A DNA stretch of 64,000 nucleotides, from positions 1 through 64,000 of the forward strand of contig NW_025963680.1 of NCBI RefSeq assembly GCF_910591885.1. The letters run 5' to 3'. The position numbers and the translations under genes are program-made. Shown here piece after piece: positions 1 through 14,330 of the stretch (the first letter of the stretch is position 1; the number at the start of each line of letters is the position of its first letter). The notes beneath the pieces are model-generated. The model was given only the letters and a program-made list of their open reading frames with translations. It searched no databases and was not told the origin of the DNA. The stretch is from Bombus terrestris (Eukaryota; Arthropoda; Insecta; Hymenoptera; Apidae).

Positions 1-160
1 GGGACAACGTGGGACAACGTGGGACAACGTGGGACAACGTGGGACACCGTTGGACATCGTTGGACACCGTGGGACACCGTGGGACAACGTGGGACAACGT
101 GGGACAACGTGGGACAACGTGGGACAACGTGGGAAACCATGGAACAACGTGGGACAACGT

Positions 161-370
161 GGGACACCGTTGGACATCGTTGGACATCGTTGGACACCGT
201 TGGACATCGTTGGACACCGTTGGACATCGTTGGACATCGTTGGACATCGTGGGACACCGTTGGACATCGTTGGACATCGTTGGACACCGTTGGACATCGT
301 TGGACATCGTTGGACATCGTTGGACACCGTTGGACACCGTTGGACACCGTTGGACATCGTTGGACACCGT
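161..370 (+). repeat. T-rich block 1 (210 bp)
   Basis: A run of 21 units that nearly all begin with T, directly downstream of the u6 pair at 131. Unit 1 and unit 10 are u2; units 4, 6, 13, 17, 18, 19 and 21 are u3; the rest are u4. This unit order is repeated in later blocks, so it is a shared ancestral block rather than random mutation. Confidence 0.85.
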
Positions 371-480
371 GGGACAACGTGGGACAACGTGGGACAACGT
401 GGGACAACGTGGGACAACGTGGGACAACGTGGGACATCGTGGGACAACGTGGGACAACGTGGGACAACGTGGGACAACGT

Positions 481-670
481 GGGACATCGTTGGACACCGT
501 TGGACATCGTTGGACACCGTTGGACATCGTTGGACATCGTTGGACATCGTGGGACACCGTTGGACATCGTTGGACATCGTTGGACACCGTTGGACATCGT
601 TGGACATCGTTGGACATCGTTGGACACCGTTGGACACCGTTGGACACCGTTGGACATCGTTGGACACCGT
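481..670 (+). repeat. T-rich block 2 (190 bp)
   Basis: Nineteen-unit form of the T-rich block. It opens with u5 instead of u2 and lacks two of the early units. Its last 13 units match block 1. It lies at the left end of the 1.9-kb duplication, with its partner at 2371. Confidence 0.85.
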
Positions 671-1110
671 GGGACAACGTGGGACAACGTGGGACAACGT
701 GGGACAACGTGGGACAACGTGGGACATCGTGGGACAACGTGGGACAACGTGGGACAACGTGGGACAACGTGGGACAACGTGGGACACCGTTGGACACCGT
801 GGGACACCGTTGGACACCGTTGGACATCGTTGGACACCGTGGGACAACGTGGGACAACGTGGGACAACGTGGGACATCGTGGGACAACGTGGGACAACGT
901 GGGACAACGTGGGACAACGTGGGACATCGTGGGACAACGTGGGACAACGTGGGACAACGTGGGACATCGTGGGACAACGTGGGACAACGTGGGACAACGT
1001 GGGACAAAGTGGGACAACGTGGGACAACGTGGGACAACGTGGGACACCGTTGGACATCGTTGGACAACGTGGGACAACGTGGGACAACGTGGGACATCGT
1101 GGGACAACGT

Positions 1111-1320
1111 GGGACAACGTGGGACAACGTGGGACAACGTGGGACATCGTGGGACAACGTGGGACAACGTGGGACAACGTGGGACATCGTGGGACAACGT
1201 GGGAAACCATGGAACAACGTGGGACAACGTGGGACACCGTTGGACATCGTTGGACATCGTTGGACACCGTGGGACAACGTGGGACAACGTGGGACAACGT
1301 GGGACAACGTCGGACAACGT
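1111..1320 (+). repeat. u6-u7 cassette, early example
   Basis: In this early example the u6 pair at 1201 is followed by u1, u2, u4, u4, u3, four u1 and then u7 at 1311, exactly 110 bp after u6. The same 110-bp spacing recurs at u6/u7 pairs 3091/3201, 4281/4391, 4811/4921, 5611/5721, 6861/6971, 8431/8541, 9751/9861, 10981/11091, 13181/13291, 13661/13771, 14671/14781, 15211/15321, 16721/16831, 18371/18481, 20061/20171, 46561/46671, 57139/57249, 59179/59289, 60329/60439 and 62689/62799. A 120-bp form is at 16181/16301 and 30371/30491. In most copies the upstream side is u2, three u3, u4, u3 and three u1, giving a cassette of about 210 bp. This copy has a different upstream flank (u5 then u1), so its left edge is arbitrary. 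Confidence 0.8.
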
Positions 1321-2370
1321 GGGACAACGTGGGACAACGTGGGACAACGTGGGACAACGTGGGACAACGTGGGACAACGTGGGACAACGTGGGACAACGT
1401 GGGACAACGTGGGACATCGTGGGACAACGTGGGACAACGTGGGACAACGTGGGACAACGTGGGACAACGTGGGACAACGTGGGACAACGTGGGACAACGT
1501 GGGACATCGTGGGACAACGTGGGACAACGTGGGACAACGTGGGACAACGTGGGACAACGTGGGACAACGTGGGACAACGTGGGACAACGTGGGACACCGT
1601 TGGACATCGTTGGACAACGTGGGACAACGTGGGACAACGTGGGACAACGTGGGACAACGTGGGACAACGTGGGACACCGTTGGACACCGTTGGACATCGT
1701 TGGACACCGTGGGACAACGTGGGACAACGTGGGACAACGTGGGACAACGTGGGACAACGTGGGACAACGTGGGACAACGTGGGACAACGTGGGACAACGT
1801 GGGACAACGTGGGACATCGTGGGACAACGTGGGACAACGTGGGACAACGTGGGACATCGTGGGACAACGTGGGACAACGTGGGACAACGTGGGACACCGT
1901 TGGACACCGTTGGACACCGTTGGACACCGTTGGACATCGTTGGACACCGTGGGACAACGTGGGACACCGTGGGACAACGTGGGACAACGTGGGACAACGT
2001 GGGACAACGTGGGACATCGTGGGACAACGTGGGACAACGTGGGACAACGTGGGACAACGTGGGACAACGTGGGACACCGTTGGACACCGTGGGACACCGT
2101 TGGACACCGTTGGACATCGTTGGACACCGTGGGACAACGTGGGACAACGTGGGACAACGTGGGACATCGTGGGACAACGTGGGACAACGTGGGACAACGT
2201 GGGACAACGTGGGACAACGTGGGACACCGTTGGACACCGTTGGACATCGTTGGACACCGTGGGACAACGTGGGACAACGTGGGACAACGTGGGACAACGT
2301 GGGACAACGTGGGACAACGTGGGACATCGTGGGACAACGTGGGACAACGTGGGACAACGTGGGACAACGT

Positions 2371-2560
2371 GGGACATCGTTGGACACCGTTGGACATCGT
2401 TGGACACCGTTGGACATCGTTGGACATCGTTGGACATCGTGGGACACCGTTGGACATCGTTGGACATCGTTGGACACCGTTGGACATCGTTGGACATCGT
2501 TGGACATCGTTGGACACCGTTGGACACCGTTGGACACCGTTGGACATCGTTGGACACCGT
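2371..2560 (+). repeat. T-rich block 3 (190 bp)
   Basis: Copy of block 2 displaced by 1,890 bp, with the same opening u5 and the same unit order. It marks the start of the second copy of the 1.9-kb duplication. Confidence 0.85.
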
Positions 2561-4090
2561 GGGACAACGTGGGACAACGTGGGACAACGTGGGACAACGT
2601 GGGACAACGTGGGACATCGTGGGACAACGTGGGACAACGTGGGACAACGTGGGACAACGTGGGACAACGTGGGACACCGTTGGACACCGTGGGACACCGT
2701 TGGACACCGTTGGACATCGTTGGACACCGTGGGACAACGTGGGACAACGTGGGACAACGTGGGACATCGTGGGACAACGTGGGACAACGTGGGACAACGT
2801 GGGACAACGTGGGACATCGTGGGACAACGTGGGACAACGTGGGACAACGTGGGACATCGTGGGACAACGTGGGACAACGTGGGACAACGTGGGACAAAGT
2901 GGGACAACGTGGGACAACGTGGGACAACGTGGGACACCGTTGGACATCGTTGGACAACGTGGGACAACGTGGGACAACGTGGGACATCGTGGGACAACGT
3001 GGGACAACGTGGGACAACGTGGGACAACGTGGGACATCGTGGGACAACGTGGGACAACGTGGGACAACGTGGGACATCGTGGGACAACGTGGGAAACCAT
3101 GGAACAACGTGGGACAACGTGGGACACCGTTGGACATCGTTGGACATCGTTGGACACCGTGGGACAACGTGGGACAACGTGGGACAACGTGGGACAACGT
3201 CGGACAACGTGGGACAACGTGGGACAACGTGGGACAACGTGGGACAACGTGGGACAACGTGGGACAACGTGGGACAACGTGGGACAACGTGGGACATCGT
3301 GGGACAACGTGGGACAACGTGGGACAACGTGGGACAACGTGGGACAACGTGGGACAACGTGGGACAACGTGGGACAACGTGGGACATCGTGGGACAACGT
3401 GGGACAACGTGGGACAACGTGGGACAACGTGGGACAACGTGGGACAACGTGGGACAACGTGGGACAACGTGGGACACCGTTGGACATCGTTGGACAACGT
3501 GGGACAACGTGGGACAACGTGGGACAACGTGGGACAACGTGGGACAACGTGGGACACCGTTGGACACCGTTGGACATCGTTGGACACCGTGGGACAACGT
3601 GGGACAACGTGGGACAACGTGGGACAACGTGGGACAACGTGGGACAACGTGGGACAACGTGGGACAACGTGGGACAACGTGGGACAACGTGGGACATCGT
3701 GGGACAACGTGGGACAACGTGGGACAACGTGGGACATCGTGGGACAACGTGGGACAACGTGGGACAACGTGGGACACCGTTGGACACCGTTGGACACCGT
3801 TGGACACCGTTGGACATCGTTGGACACCGTGGGACAACGTGGGACAACGTGGGACAACGTGGGACAACGTGGGACAACGTGGGACAACGTGGGACATCGT
3901 GGGACAACGTGGGACAACGTGGGACAACGTGGGACAACGTGGGACAACGTGGGACACCGTTGGACACCGTGGGACACCGTTGGACACCGTTGGACATCGT
4001 TGGACACCGTGGGACAACGTGGGACAACGTGGGACAACGTGGGACATCGTGGGACAACGTGGGACAACGTGGGACAACGTGGGACAACGT
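2371..4090. repeat. 1.9-kb duplication, copy 2
   Basis: Second copy of 481-2210. The copies are separated by about 160 bp, and identity in the stretches I compared is very high. Confidence 0.82.
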
Positions 4091-7000
4091 GGGACATCGT
4101 GGGACAACGTGGGACAACGTGGGACAACGTGGGACATCGTGGGACAACGTGGGACAACGTGGGACAACGTGGGACAACGTGGGACAACGTGGGACACCGT
4201 TGGACACCGTTGGACACCGTTGGACACCGTTGGACATCGTTGGACACCGTGGGACAACGTGGGACAACGTGGGACAACGTGGGAAACCATGGAACAACGT
4301 GGGACAACGTGGGACACCGTTGGACATCGTTGGACATCGTTGGACACCGTGGGACAACGTGGGACAACGTGGGACAACGTGGGACAACGTCGGACAACGT
4401 GGGACAACGTGGGACATCGTGGGACAACGTGGGACAACGTGGGACAACGTGGGACAACGTGGGACAACGTGGGACACCGTTGGACACCGTGGGACACCGT
4501 TGGACACCGTTGGACATCGTTGGACACCGTGGGACAACGTGGGACAACGTGGGACAACGTGGGACAACGTGGGACATCGTGGGACAACGTGGGACAACGT
4601 GGGACAACGTGGGACAACGTGGGACATCGTGGGACAACGTGGGACAACGTGGGACAACGTGGGACATCGTGGGACAACGTGGGACAACGTGGGACAACGT
4701 GGGACAACGTGGGACAACGTGGGACACCGTTGGACACCGTTGGACACCGTTGGACACCGTTGGACATTGTTGGACACCGTGGGACAACGTGGGACAACGT
4801 GGGACAACGTGGGAAACCATGGAACAACGTGGGACAACGTGGGACACCGTTGGACATCGTTGGACAGCGTGGGACACGGTGGGACAACGTGGGACAACGT
4901 GGGACAACGTGGGACAACGTCGGACAACGTGGGACAACGTGGGACAACGTGGGACAACGTGGGACAACGTGGGACAACGTGGGACAACGTGGGACAACGT
5001 GGGACAACGTGGGACAACGTGGGACAACGTGGGACAACGTGGGACAACGTGGGACAACGTGGGACAACGTGGGACATCGTTGGACACCGTTGGACACCGT
5101 GGGACAACGTGGGACAACGTGGGACAACGTGGGACAACGTGGGACAACGTGGGACAACGTGGGACAACGTGGGACAACGTGGGACAACGTGGGACAACGT
5201 GGGACAACGTGGGACAACGTGGGACACCGTTGGACATCGTTGGACAACGTGGGACAACGTGGGACAACGTGGGACAACGTGGGACAACGTGGGACAACGT
5301 GGGACACCGTTGGACACCGTTGGACATCGTTGGACACCGTGGGACAACGTGGGACAACGTGGGACAACGTGGGACATCGTGGGACAACGTGGGACAACGT
5401 GGGACAACGTGGGACAACGTGGGACATCGTGGGACAACGTGGGACAACGTGGGACAACGTGGGACATCGTGGGACAACGTGGGACAACGTGGGACAACGT
5501 GGGACAACGTGGGACAACGTGGGACACCGTTGGACACCGTTGGACACCGTTGGACACCGTTGGACATCGTTGGACACCGTGGGACAACGTGGGACAACGT
5601 GGGACAACGTGGGAAACCATGGAACAACGTGGGACAACGTGGGACACCGTTGGACATCGTTGGACATCGTTGGACACCGTGGGACAACGTGGGACAACGT
5701 GGGACAACGTGGGACAACGTCGGACAACGTGGGACAACGTGGGACAACGTGGGACAACGTGGGACAACGTGGGACAACGTGGGACAACGTGGGACATCGT
5801 GGGACAACGTGGGACAACGTGGGACAACGTGGGACAACGTGGGACAACGTGGGACAACGTGGGACAACGTGGGACAACGTGGGACATCGTTGGACACCGT
5901 TGGACACCGTGGGACAACGTGGGACAACGTGGGACAACGTGGGACAACGTGGGACAACGTGGGACAACGTGGGACAACGTGGGACAACGTGGGACAACGT
6001 GGGACATCGTGGGACAACGTGGGACAACGTGGGACAACGTGGGACAACGTGGGACAACATGGGACACCGTTGGACATCGTTGGACACCGTGGGACAACGT
6101 GGGACAACGTGGGACAACGTGGGACACCGTTGGACACCGTTGGACACCGTTGGACACCGTTGGACATCGTTGGACACCGTGGGACAACGTGGGACAACGT
6201 GGGACAACGTGGGACAACGTGGGACAACGTGGGACAACGTGGGACATCGTGGGACAACGTGGGACAACGTGGGACAACGTGGGACAACGTGGGACAACGT
6301 GGGACAACGTGGGACATCGTTGGACACCGTTGGACACCGTGGGACAACGTGGGACAACGTGGGACAACGTGAGACAACGTGGGACAACGTGGGACAACGT
6401 GGGACAACGTGGGACAACGTGGGACAACGTGGGACAACGTCGGACAACGTGGGACAACGTGGGACATCGTGGGACAACGTGGGACAACGTGGGACAACGT
6501 GGGACAACGTGGGACAACGTGGGACACCGTTGGACACCGTGGGACACCGTTGGACACCGTTGGACATCGTTGGACACCGTGGGACAACGTGGGACAACGT
6601 GGGACAACGTGGGACAACGTGGGACATCGTGGGACAACGTGGGACAACGTGGGACAACGTGGGACAACGTGGGACATCGTGGGACAACGTGGGACAACGT
6701 GGGACAACGTGGGACATCGTGGGACAACGTGGGACAACGTGGGACAACGTGGGACAACGTGGGACAACGTGGGACACCGTTGGACACCGTTGGACACCGT
6801 TGGACACCGTTGGACATCGTTGGACACCGTGGGACAACGTGGGACAACGTGGGACAACGTGGGAAACCATGGAACAACGTGGGACAACGTGGGACACCGT
6901 TGGACATCGTTGGACATCGTTGGACACCGTGGGACAACGTGGGACAACGTGGGACAACGTGGGACAACGTCGGACAACGTGGGACAACGTGGGACAACGT

Positions 7001-7140
7001 GGGACAACGTGGGACAACGTGGGACAACGTGGGACAACGTGGGACAACGTGGGACAACGTGGGACAACGTGGGACATCGTGGGACAACGTGGGACAACGT
7101 GGGACAACGTGGGACAACGTGGGACATCGTTGGACACCGT
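3281..7140. repeat. 4.1-kb duplication, copy 1
   Basis: Pairs with 7431-11260 at offsets of 4,150, 4,140 and 4,110-4,120 bp, the steps reflecting gains or losses of single units. Matched markers are the u6 pairs 4281/8431, 4811/8961, 5611/9751 and 6861/10981, tggacattgt 4761/8911, gggacaacat 6051/10161, and gagacaacgt 6371/10491. Confidence 0.85.
4191..4400 (+). repeat. Canonical 210-bp u6-u7 cassette
   Basis: This is a full copy of the commonest higher-order element. It reads u2, three u3, u4, u3, three u1, the u6 pair (4281), u1, u2, u4, u4, u3, four u1, and u7 (4391). The next full copy follows 530 bp later, with u6 at 4811. In that copy two rare substitutions sit inside the short run, tggacagcgt at 4861 and gggacacggt at 4871. 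Spacings of 480-550 bp between neighbouring cassettes recur through the first 32 kb. Confidence 0.8.
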
Positions 7141-7430
7141 TGGACACCGTGGGACAACGTGGGACAACGTGGGACAACGTGGGACAACGTGGGACAACGT
7201 GGGACAACGTCGGACAACGTGGGACAACGTGGGACAACGTGGGACAACGTGGGACAACGTGGGACAACGTGGGACACCGTTGGACATCGTTGGACACCGT
7301 GGGACAACGTGGGACAACGTGGGACAACGTGGGACAACGTCGGACAACGTGGGACAACGTGGGACAACGTGGGACAACGTGGGACAATGTGGGACAACGT
7401 GGGACAACGTGGGACAACGTGGGACAACGT

Positions 7431-10400
7431 GGGACAACGTGGGACATCGTGGGACAACGTGGGACAACGTGGGACAACGTGGGACAACGTGGGACAACGT
7501 GGGACAACGTGGGACAACGTGGGACAACGTGGGACATCGTGGGACAACGTGGGACAACGTGGGACAACGTGGGACAACGTGGGACAACGTGGGACAACGT
7601 GGGACAACGTGGGACAACGTGGGACACCGTTGGACAACGTTGGACAACGTGGGACAACGTGGGACAACGTGGGACAACGTGGGACAACGTGGGACAACGT
7701 GGGACACCGTTGGACACCGTTGGACATCGTTGGACACCGTGGGACAACGTGGGACAACGTGGGACAACGTGGGACAACGTGGGACAACGTGGGACAACGT
7801 GGGACAACGTGGGACAACGTGGGACAACGTGGGACAACGTGGGACATCGTGGGACAACGTGGGACAACGTGGGACAACGTGGGACATCGTGGGACAACGT
7901 GGGACAACGTGGGACAACGTGGGACACCGTTGGACACCGTTGGACACCGTTGGACACCGTTGGACATCGTTGCACACCGTGGGACAACGTGGGACAACGT
8001 GGGACAACGTGGGACAACGTGGGACAACGTGGGACAACGTGGGACATCGTGGCACAACGTGGGACAACGTGGGACAACGTGGGACAACGTGGGACAACGT
8101 GGGACACCGTTGGACACCGTGGGACACCGTTGGACACCGTTGGACATCGTTGGACACCGTGGGACAACGTGGGACAACGTGGGACAACGTGGGACATCGT
8201 GGGACAACGTGGGACAACGTGGGACAACGTGGGACAACGTGGGACATCGTGGGACAACGTGGGACAACGTGGGACAACGTGGGACATCGTGGGACAACGT
8301 GGGACAACGTGGGACAACGTGGGACAACGTGGGACAACGTGGGACACCGTTGGACACCGTTGGACACCGTTGGACACCGTGGGACATCGTTGGACACCGT
8401 GGGACAACGTGGGACAACGTGGGACAACGTGGGAAACCATGGAACAACGTGGGACAACGTGGGACACCGTTGGACATCGTTGGACATCGTTGGACACCGT
8501 GGGACAACGTGGGACAACGTGGGACAACGTGGGACAACGTCGGACAACGTGGGACAACGTGGAACATCGTGGGACAACGTGGGACAACGTGGGACAACGT
8601 GGGACAACGTGGGACAACGTGGGACACCGTTGGACACCGTGGGACACCGTTGGACACCGTTGGACATCGTTGGACACCGTGGGACAACGTGGGACAACGT
8701 GGGACAACGTGGGACAACGTGGGACATCGTGGGACAACGTGGGACAACGTGGGACAACGTGGGACAACGTGGGACATCGTGGGACAACGTGGGACAACGT
8801 GGGACAACGTGGGACATCGTGGGACAACGTGGGACAACGTGGGACAACGTGGGACAACGTGGGACAACGTGGGACACCGTTGGACACCGTTGGACACCGT
8901 TGGACACCGTTGGACATTGTTGGACACCGTGGGACAACGTGGGACAACGTGGGACAACGTGGGAAACCATGGAACAACGTGGGACAACGTGGGACACCGT
9001 TGGACATCGTTGGACATCGTGGGACACCGTGGGACAACGTGGGACAACGTGGGACAACGTGGGACAACGTGGGACAACGTGGGACAACGTGGGACAACGT
9101 GGGACAACGTGGGACAACGTGGGACAACGTGGGACAACGTGGGACAACGTGGGACAACGTGGGACAACGTGGGACATCGTGGGACAACGTGGGACAACGT
9201 GGGACAACGTGGGACAACGTGGGACATCGTTGGACACCGTTGGACACCGTGGGACAACGTGGGACAACGTGGGACAACGTGGGACAACGTGGGACAACGT
9301 GGGACAACGTGGGACAACGTGGGACAACGTGGGACAACGTGGGACAACGTGGGACAACGTGGGACACCGTTGGACATCGTTGGACAACGTGGGACAACGT
9401 GGGACAACGTGGGACAACGTGGGACAACGTGGGACAACGTGGGACACCGTTGGACACCGTTGGACATCGTTGGACACCGTGGGACAACGTGGGACAACGT
9501 GGGACAACGTGGGACATCGTGGGACAACGTGGGACAACGTGGGACAACGTGGGACAACGTGGGACATCGTGGGACAACGTGGGACAACGTGGGACAACGT
9601 GGGACATCGTGGGACAACGTGGGACAACGTGGGACAACGTGGGACAACGTGGGACAACGTGGGACACCGTTGCACAGCGTTGGACACCGTTGGACACCGT
9701 TGGACATCGTTGGACACCGTGGGACAACGTGGGACAACGTGGGACAACGTGGGAAACCATGGAACAACGTGGGACAACGTGGGACACCGTTGGACATCGT
9801 TGGACATCGTTGGACACCGTGGGACAACGTGGGACAACGTGGGACAACGTGGGACAACGTCGGACAACGTGGGACAACGTGGGACAACGTGGGACAACGT
9901 GGGACAACGTGGGACAACGTGGGACAACGTGGGACATCGTGGGACAACGTGGGACAACGTGGGACAACGTGGGACAACGTGGGACAACGTGGGACAACGT
10001 GGGACATCGTTGGACACCGTTGGACACCGTGGGACAACGTGGGACAACGTGGGACAACGTGGGACAACGTGGGACAACGTGGGACAACGTGGGACAACGT
10101 GGGACAACGTGGGACATCGTGGGACAACGTGGGACAACGTGGGACAACGTGGGACAACGTGGGACAACATGGGACACCGTTGGACATCGTTGGACACCGT
10201 GGGACAACGTGGGACAACGTGGGACAACGTGGGACACCGTTGGACACCGTTGGACACCGTTGGACACCGTTGGACATCGTTGGACACCGTGGGACAACGT
10301 GGGACAACGTGGGACAACGTGGGACAACGTGGGACAACGTGGGACAACGTGGGACAACGTGGGACATCGTGGGACAACGTGGGACAACGTGGGACAACGT

Positions 10401-11260
10401 GGGACAACGTGGGACAACGTGGGACAACGTGGGACATCGTTGGACACCGTTGGACACCGTGGGACAACGTGGGACAACGTGGGACAACGTGAGACAACGT
10501 GGGACAACGTGGGACAACGTGGGACAACGTGGGACAACGTGGGACAACGTGGGACAACGTCGGACAACGTGGGACAACGTGGGACATCGTGGGACAACGT
10601 GGGACAACGTGGGACAACGTGGGACAACGTGGGACAACGTGGGACACCGTTGGACACCGTGGGACACCGTTGGACACCGTTGGACATCGTTGGACACCGT
10701 GGGACAACGTGGGACAACGTGGGACAACGTGGGACAACGTGGGACATCGTGGGACAACGTGGGACAACGTGGGACAACGTGGGACAACGTGGGACATCGT
10801 GGGACAACGTGGGACAACGTGGGACAACGTGGGACATCGTGGGACAACGTGGGACAACGTGGGACAACGTGGGACAACGTGGGACAACGTGGGACACCGT
10901 TGGACACCGTTGGACACCGTTGGACACCGTTGGACATCGTTGGACACCGTGGGACAACGTGGGACAACGTGGGACAACGTGGGAAACCATGGAACAACGT
11001 GGGACAACGTGGGACACCGTTGGACATCGTTGGACATCGTTGGACACCGTGGGACAACGTGGGACAACGTGGGACAACGTGGGACAACGTCGGACAACGT
11101 GGGACAACGTGGGACAACGTGGGACAACGTGGGACAACGTGGGACAACGTGGGACAACGTGGGACAACGTGGGACAACGTGGGACAACGTGGGACATCGT
11201 GGGACAACGTGGGACAACGTGGGACAACGTGGGACAACGTGGGACATCGTTGGACACCGT
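7431..11260. repeat. 4.1-kb duplication, copy 2
   Basis: Second copy. It carries private substitutions absent from copy 1, such as tgcacaccgt (7971), ggcacaacgt (8051), ggaacatcgt (8561) and tgcacagcgt (9671), and lacks the u7 that copy 1 has at 4921. Substitution differences are more numerous than in the 4,480-bp duplication, so this one looks older. Confidence 0.85.
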
Positions 11261-12430
11261 TGGACACCGTGGGACAACGTGGGACAACGTGGGACAACGT
11301 GGGACAACGTGGGACAACGTGGGACAACGTGGGACAACGTGGGACAACGTGGGACAACGTGGGACAACGTGGGACAACGTGGGACAACGTGGGACACCGT
11401 TGGACATCGTTGGACAACGTGGGACAACGTGGGACAACGTGGGACACCGTTGGACACCGTTGGACACCGTTGGACACCGTTGGACATCGTTGGACACCGT
11501 GGGACAACGTGGGACAACGTGGGACAACGTGGGAAACCATGGAACAACGTGGGACAACGTGGGACACCGTTGGACATCGTTGGACATCGTTGGACACCGT
11601 GGGACAACGTGGGACAACGTGGGACAACGTGGGACAACGTGGGACAACGTGGGACAACGTGGGACAACGTGGGACAACGTGGGACAACGTGGGACAACGT
11701 GGGACAACGTGGGACATCGTGGGACAACGTGGGACAACGTGGGACAACGTGGGACAACGTGGGACAACGTGGGACAACGTGGGACATCGTTGGACACCGT
11801 TGGACACCGTGGGACAACGTGGGACAACGTGGGACAAGGTGAGACAACGTGGGACAACGTGGGACAACGTGGGACAACGTGGGACAACGTGGGACAACGT
11901 GGGACAACGTGGGACAACGTGGGACAACGTGGGACAACGTGGGACATCGTGGGACAACGTGGGACAACGTGGGACAACGTGGGACAACGTGGGACAACAT
12001 GGGACACCGTTGGACATCGTTGGACACCGTGGGACAACGTGGGACAACGTGGGACAACGTGGGACACCGTTGGACACCGTGGGACACCGTTGGACACCGT
12101 TGGACATCGTTGGACACCGTGGGACAACGTGGGACAACGTGGGACAACGTGAGACAACGTGGGACAACGTGGGACAACGTGGGACACCGTTGGACATCGT
12201 TGGACAACGTTGGACAACGTGGGACAACGTGGGACAACGTGCGACAACGTGGGACAACGTGGGACAACGTGGGACAACGTGGGACACCGTTGGACAACGT
12301 GGGACAACGTGGGACATCGTGGGACAACGTGGGACAACGTGGGACAACGTGGGACACCGTTGGACATCGTTGGACACCGTGGGACACCGTGGGACAACGT
12401 GGGACAACGTGGGACAACGTGGGACAACGT

Positions 12431-14330
12431 GGGAAACCATGGAACAACGTGGGACAACGTGGGACACCGTTGGACATCGTTGGACATCGTTGGACACCGT
12501 TGGACATCGTTGGACACCGTTGGACATCGTTGGACATCGTTGGACATCGTGGGACACCGTTGGACATCGTTGGACATCGTTGGACACCGTTGGACATCGT
12601 TGGACATCGTTGGACATCGTTGGACACCGTTGGACACCGTTGGACACCGTTGGACATCGTTGGACACCGTGGGACAACGTGGGACAACGTGGGACAACGT
12701 GGGACAACGTGGGACAACGTGGGACAACGTGGGACATCGTGGGACAACGTGGGACAACGTGGGACAACGTGGGACAACGTGGGACAACGTGGGACACCGT
12801 TGGACACCGTGGGACACCGTTGGACACCGTTGGACATCGTTGGACACCGTTGGACACCGTGGGACACCGTTGGACACCGTTGGACATCGTTGGACACCGT
12901 GGGACAACGTGGGACAACGTGGGACAACGTGGGACAACGTGGGACATCGTGGGACAACGTGGGACAACGTGGGACAACGTGGGACAACGTGGGACATCGT
13001 GGGACAACGTGGGACAACGTGGGACAACGTGGGACATCGTGGGACAACGTGGGACAACGTGGGACAACGTGGGACAAAGTGGGACAACGTGGGACACCGT
13101 TGGACACCGTTGGACACCGTTGGACACCGTTGGACATCGTTGGACACCGTGGGACAACGTGGGACAACGTGGGACAACGTGGGAAACCATGGAACAACGT
13201 GGGACAACGTGGGACACCTTTGGACATCGTTGGACATCGTTGGACACCGTGGGACAACGTGGGACAACGTGGGACAACGTGGGACAACGTCGGACAACGT
13301 GGGACAACGTGGGACATCGTGGGACAACGTGGGACAACGTGGGACAACGTGGGACAACGTGGGACAACGTGGGACACCGTTGGACACCGTGGGACACCGT
13401 TGGACACCGTTGGACATCGTTGGACACCGTGGGACAACGTGGGACAACGTGGGACAACGTGGGACAACGTGGGACATCGTGGGACAACGTGGGACAACGT
13501 GGGACAACGTGGGACAACGTGGGACATCGTGGGACAACGTGGGACAACGTGGGACAACGTGGGACATCGTGGGACAACGTGGGACAACGTGGGACAACGT
13601 GGGACATCGTGGGACAACGTGGGACAACGTGGGACAACGTGGGACATCGTGGGACAACGTGGGAAACCATGGAACAACGTGGGACAACGTGGGACACCGT
13701 TGGACATCGTTGGACATCGTTGGACACCGTGGGACAACGTGGGACAACGTGGGACAACGTGGGACAACGTCGGACAACGTGGGACAACGTGGGACAACGT
13801 GGGACAACGTGGGACAACGTGGGACAACGTGGGACAACGTGGGACAACGTGGGACAACGTGGGACAACGTGGGACATCGTGGGACAACGTGGGACAACGT
13901 GGGACAACGTGGGACAACGTGGGACAACGTGGGACAACGTGGGACAACGTGGGACAACGTGGGACATCGTGGGACAACGTGGGACAACGTGGGACAACGT
14001 GGGACAACGTGGGACAACGTGGGACAACGTGGGACAACGTGGGACAACGTGGGACACCGTTGGACATCGTTGGACAACGTGGGACAACGTGGGACAACGT
14101 GGGACAACGTGGGACAACGTGGGACAACGTGGGACACCGTTGGACACCGTTGGACATCGTTGGACACCGTGGGACAACGTGGGACAACGTGGGACAACGT
14201 GGGACAACGTGGGACAACGTGGGACAACGTGGGACAACGTGGGACAACGTGGGACAACGTGGGACATCGTGGGACAACGTGGGACAACGTGGGACAACGT
14301 GGGACATCGTGGGACAACGTGGGACAACGT
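12431..14330. repeat. 4.9/5.2-kb duplication, copy 1
   Basis: Pairs with 17371-19530. The offset is 4,940 bp at the first u6 and 5,190-5,200 bp afterwards, because copy 2 has an additional T-rich block. Matched markers are gggacaaagt 13071/18261, u6 13181/18371 and 13661/18861, and u7 13291/18481. Confidence 0.82.
12461..12670 (+). repeat. T-rich block 4 (210 bp)
   Basis: Full 21-unit form directly after the u6 pair at 12431, with the same order as block 1. Its paralogue in the 17.4-kb copy is followed by an additional 190-bp block that is absent here. Confidence 0.85.

Larger units (their letters stand above)
481..2210. repeat. 1.9-kb duplication, copy 1
   Basis: Aligns unit for unit with 2371-4090 at an offset of 1,890 bp, dropping to 1,880 bp after about 3.6 kb, which implies one unit lost. 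Matched markers are gggacaaagt at 1001/2891, the u6 pair at 1201/3091, u7 at 1311/3201, and the u2-u3-u2 run at 781/2671. Confidence 0.82.

Noticed and set aside
131..150. Kozak-like ACCATGG in the u6 pair as a translation start
   Set aside because: It occurs about 84 times within the repeat and leads only into the same decapeptide reading. Nothing else supports translation.
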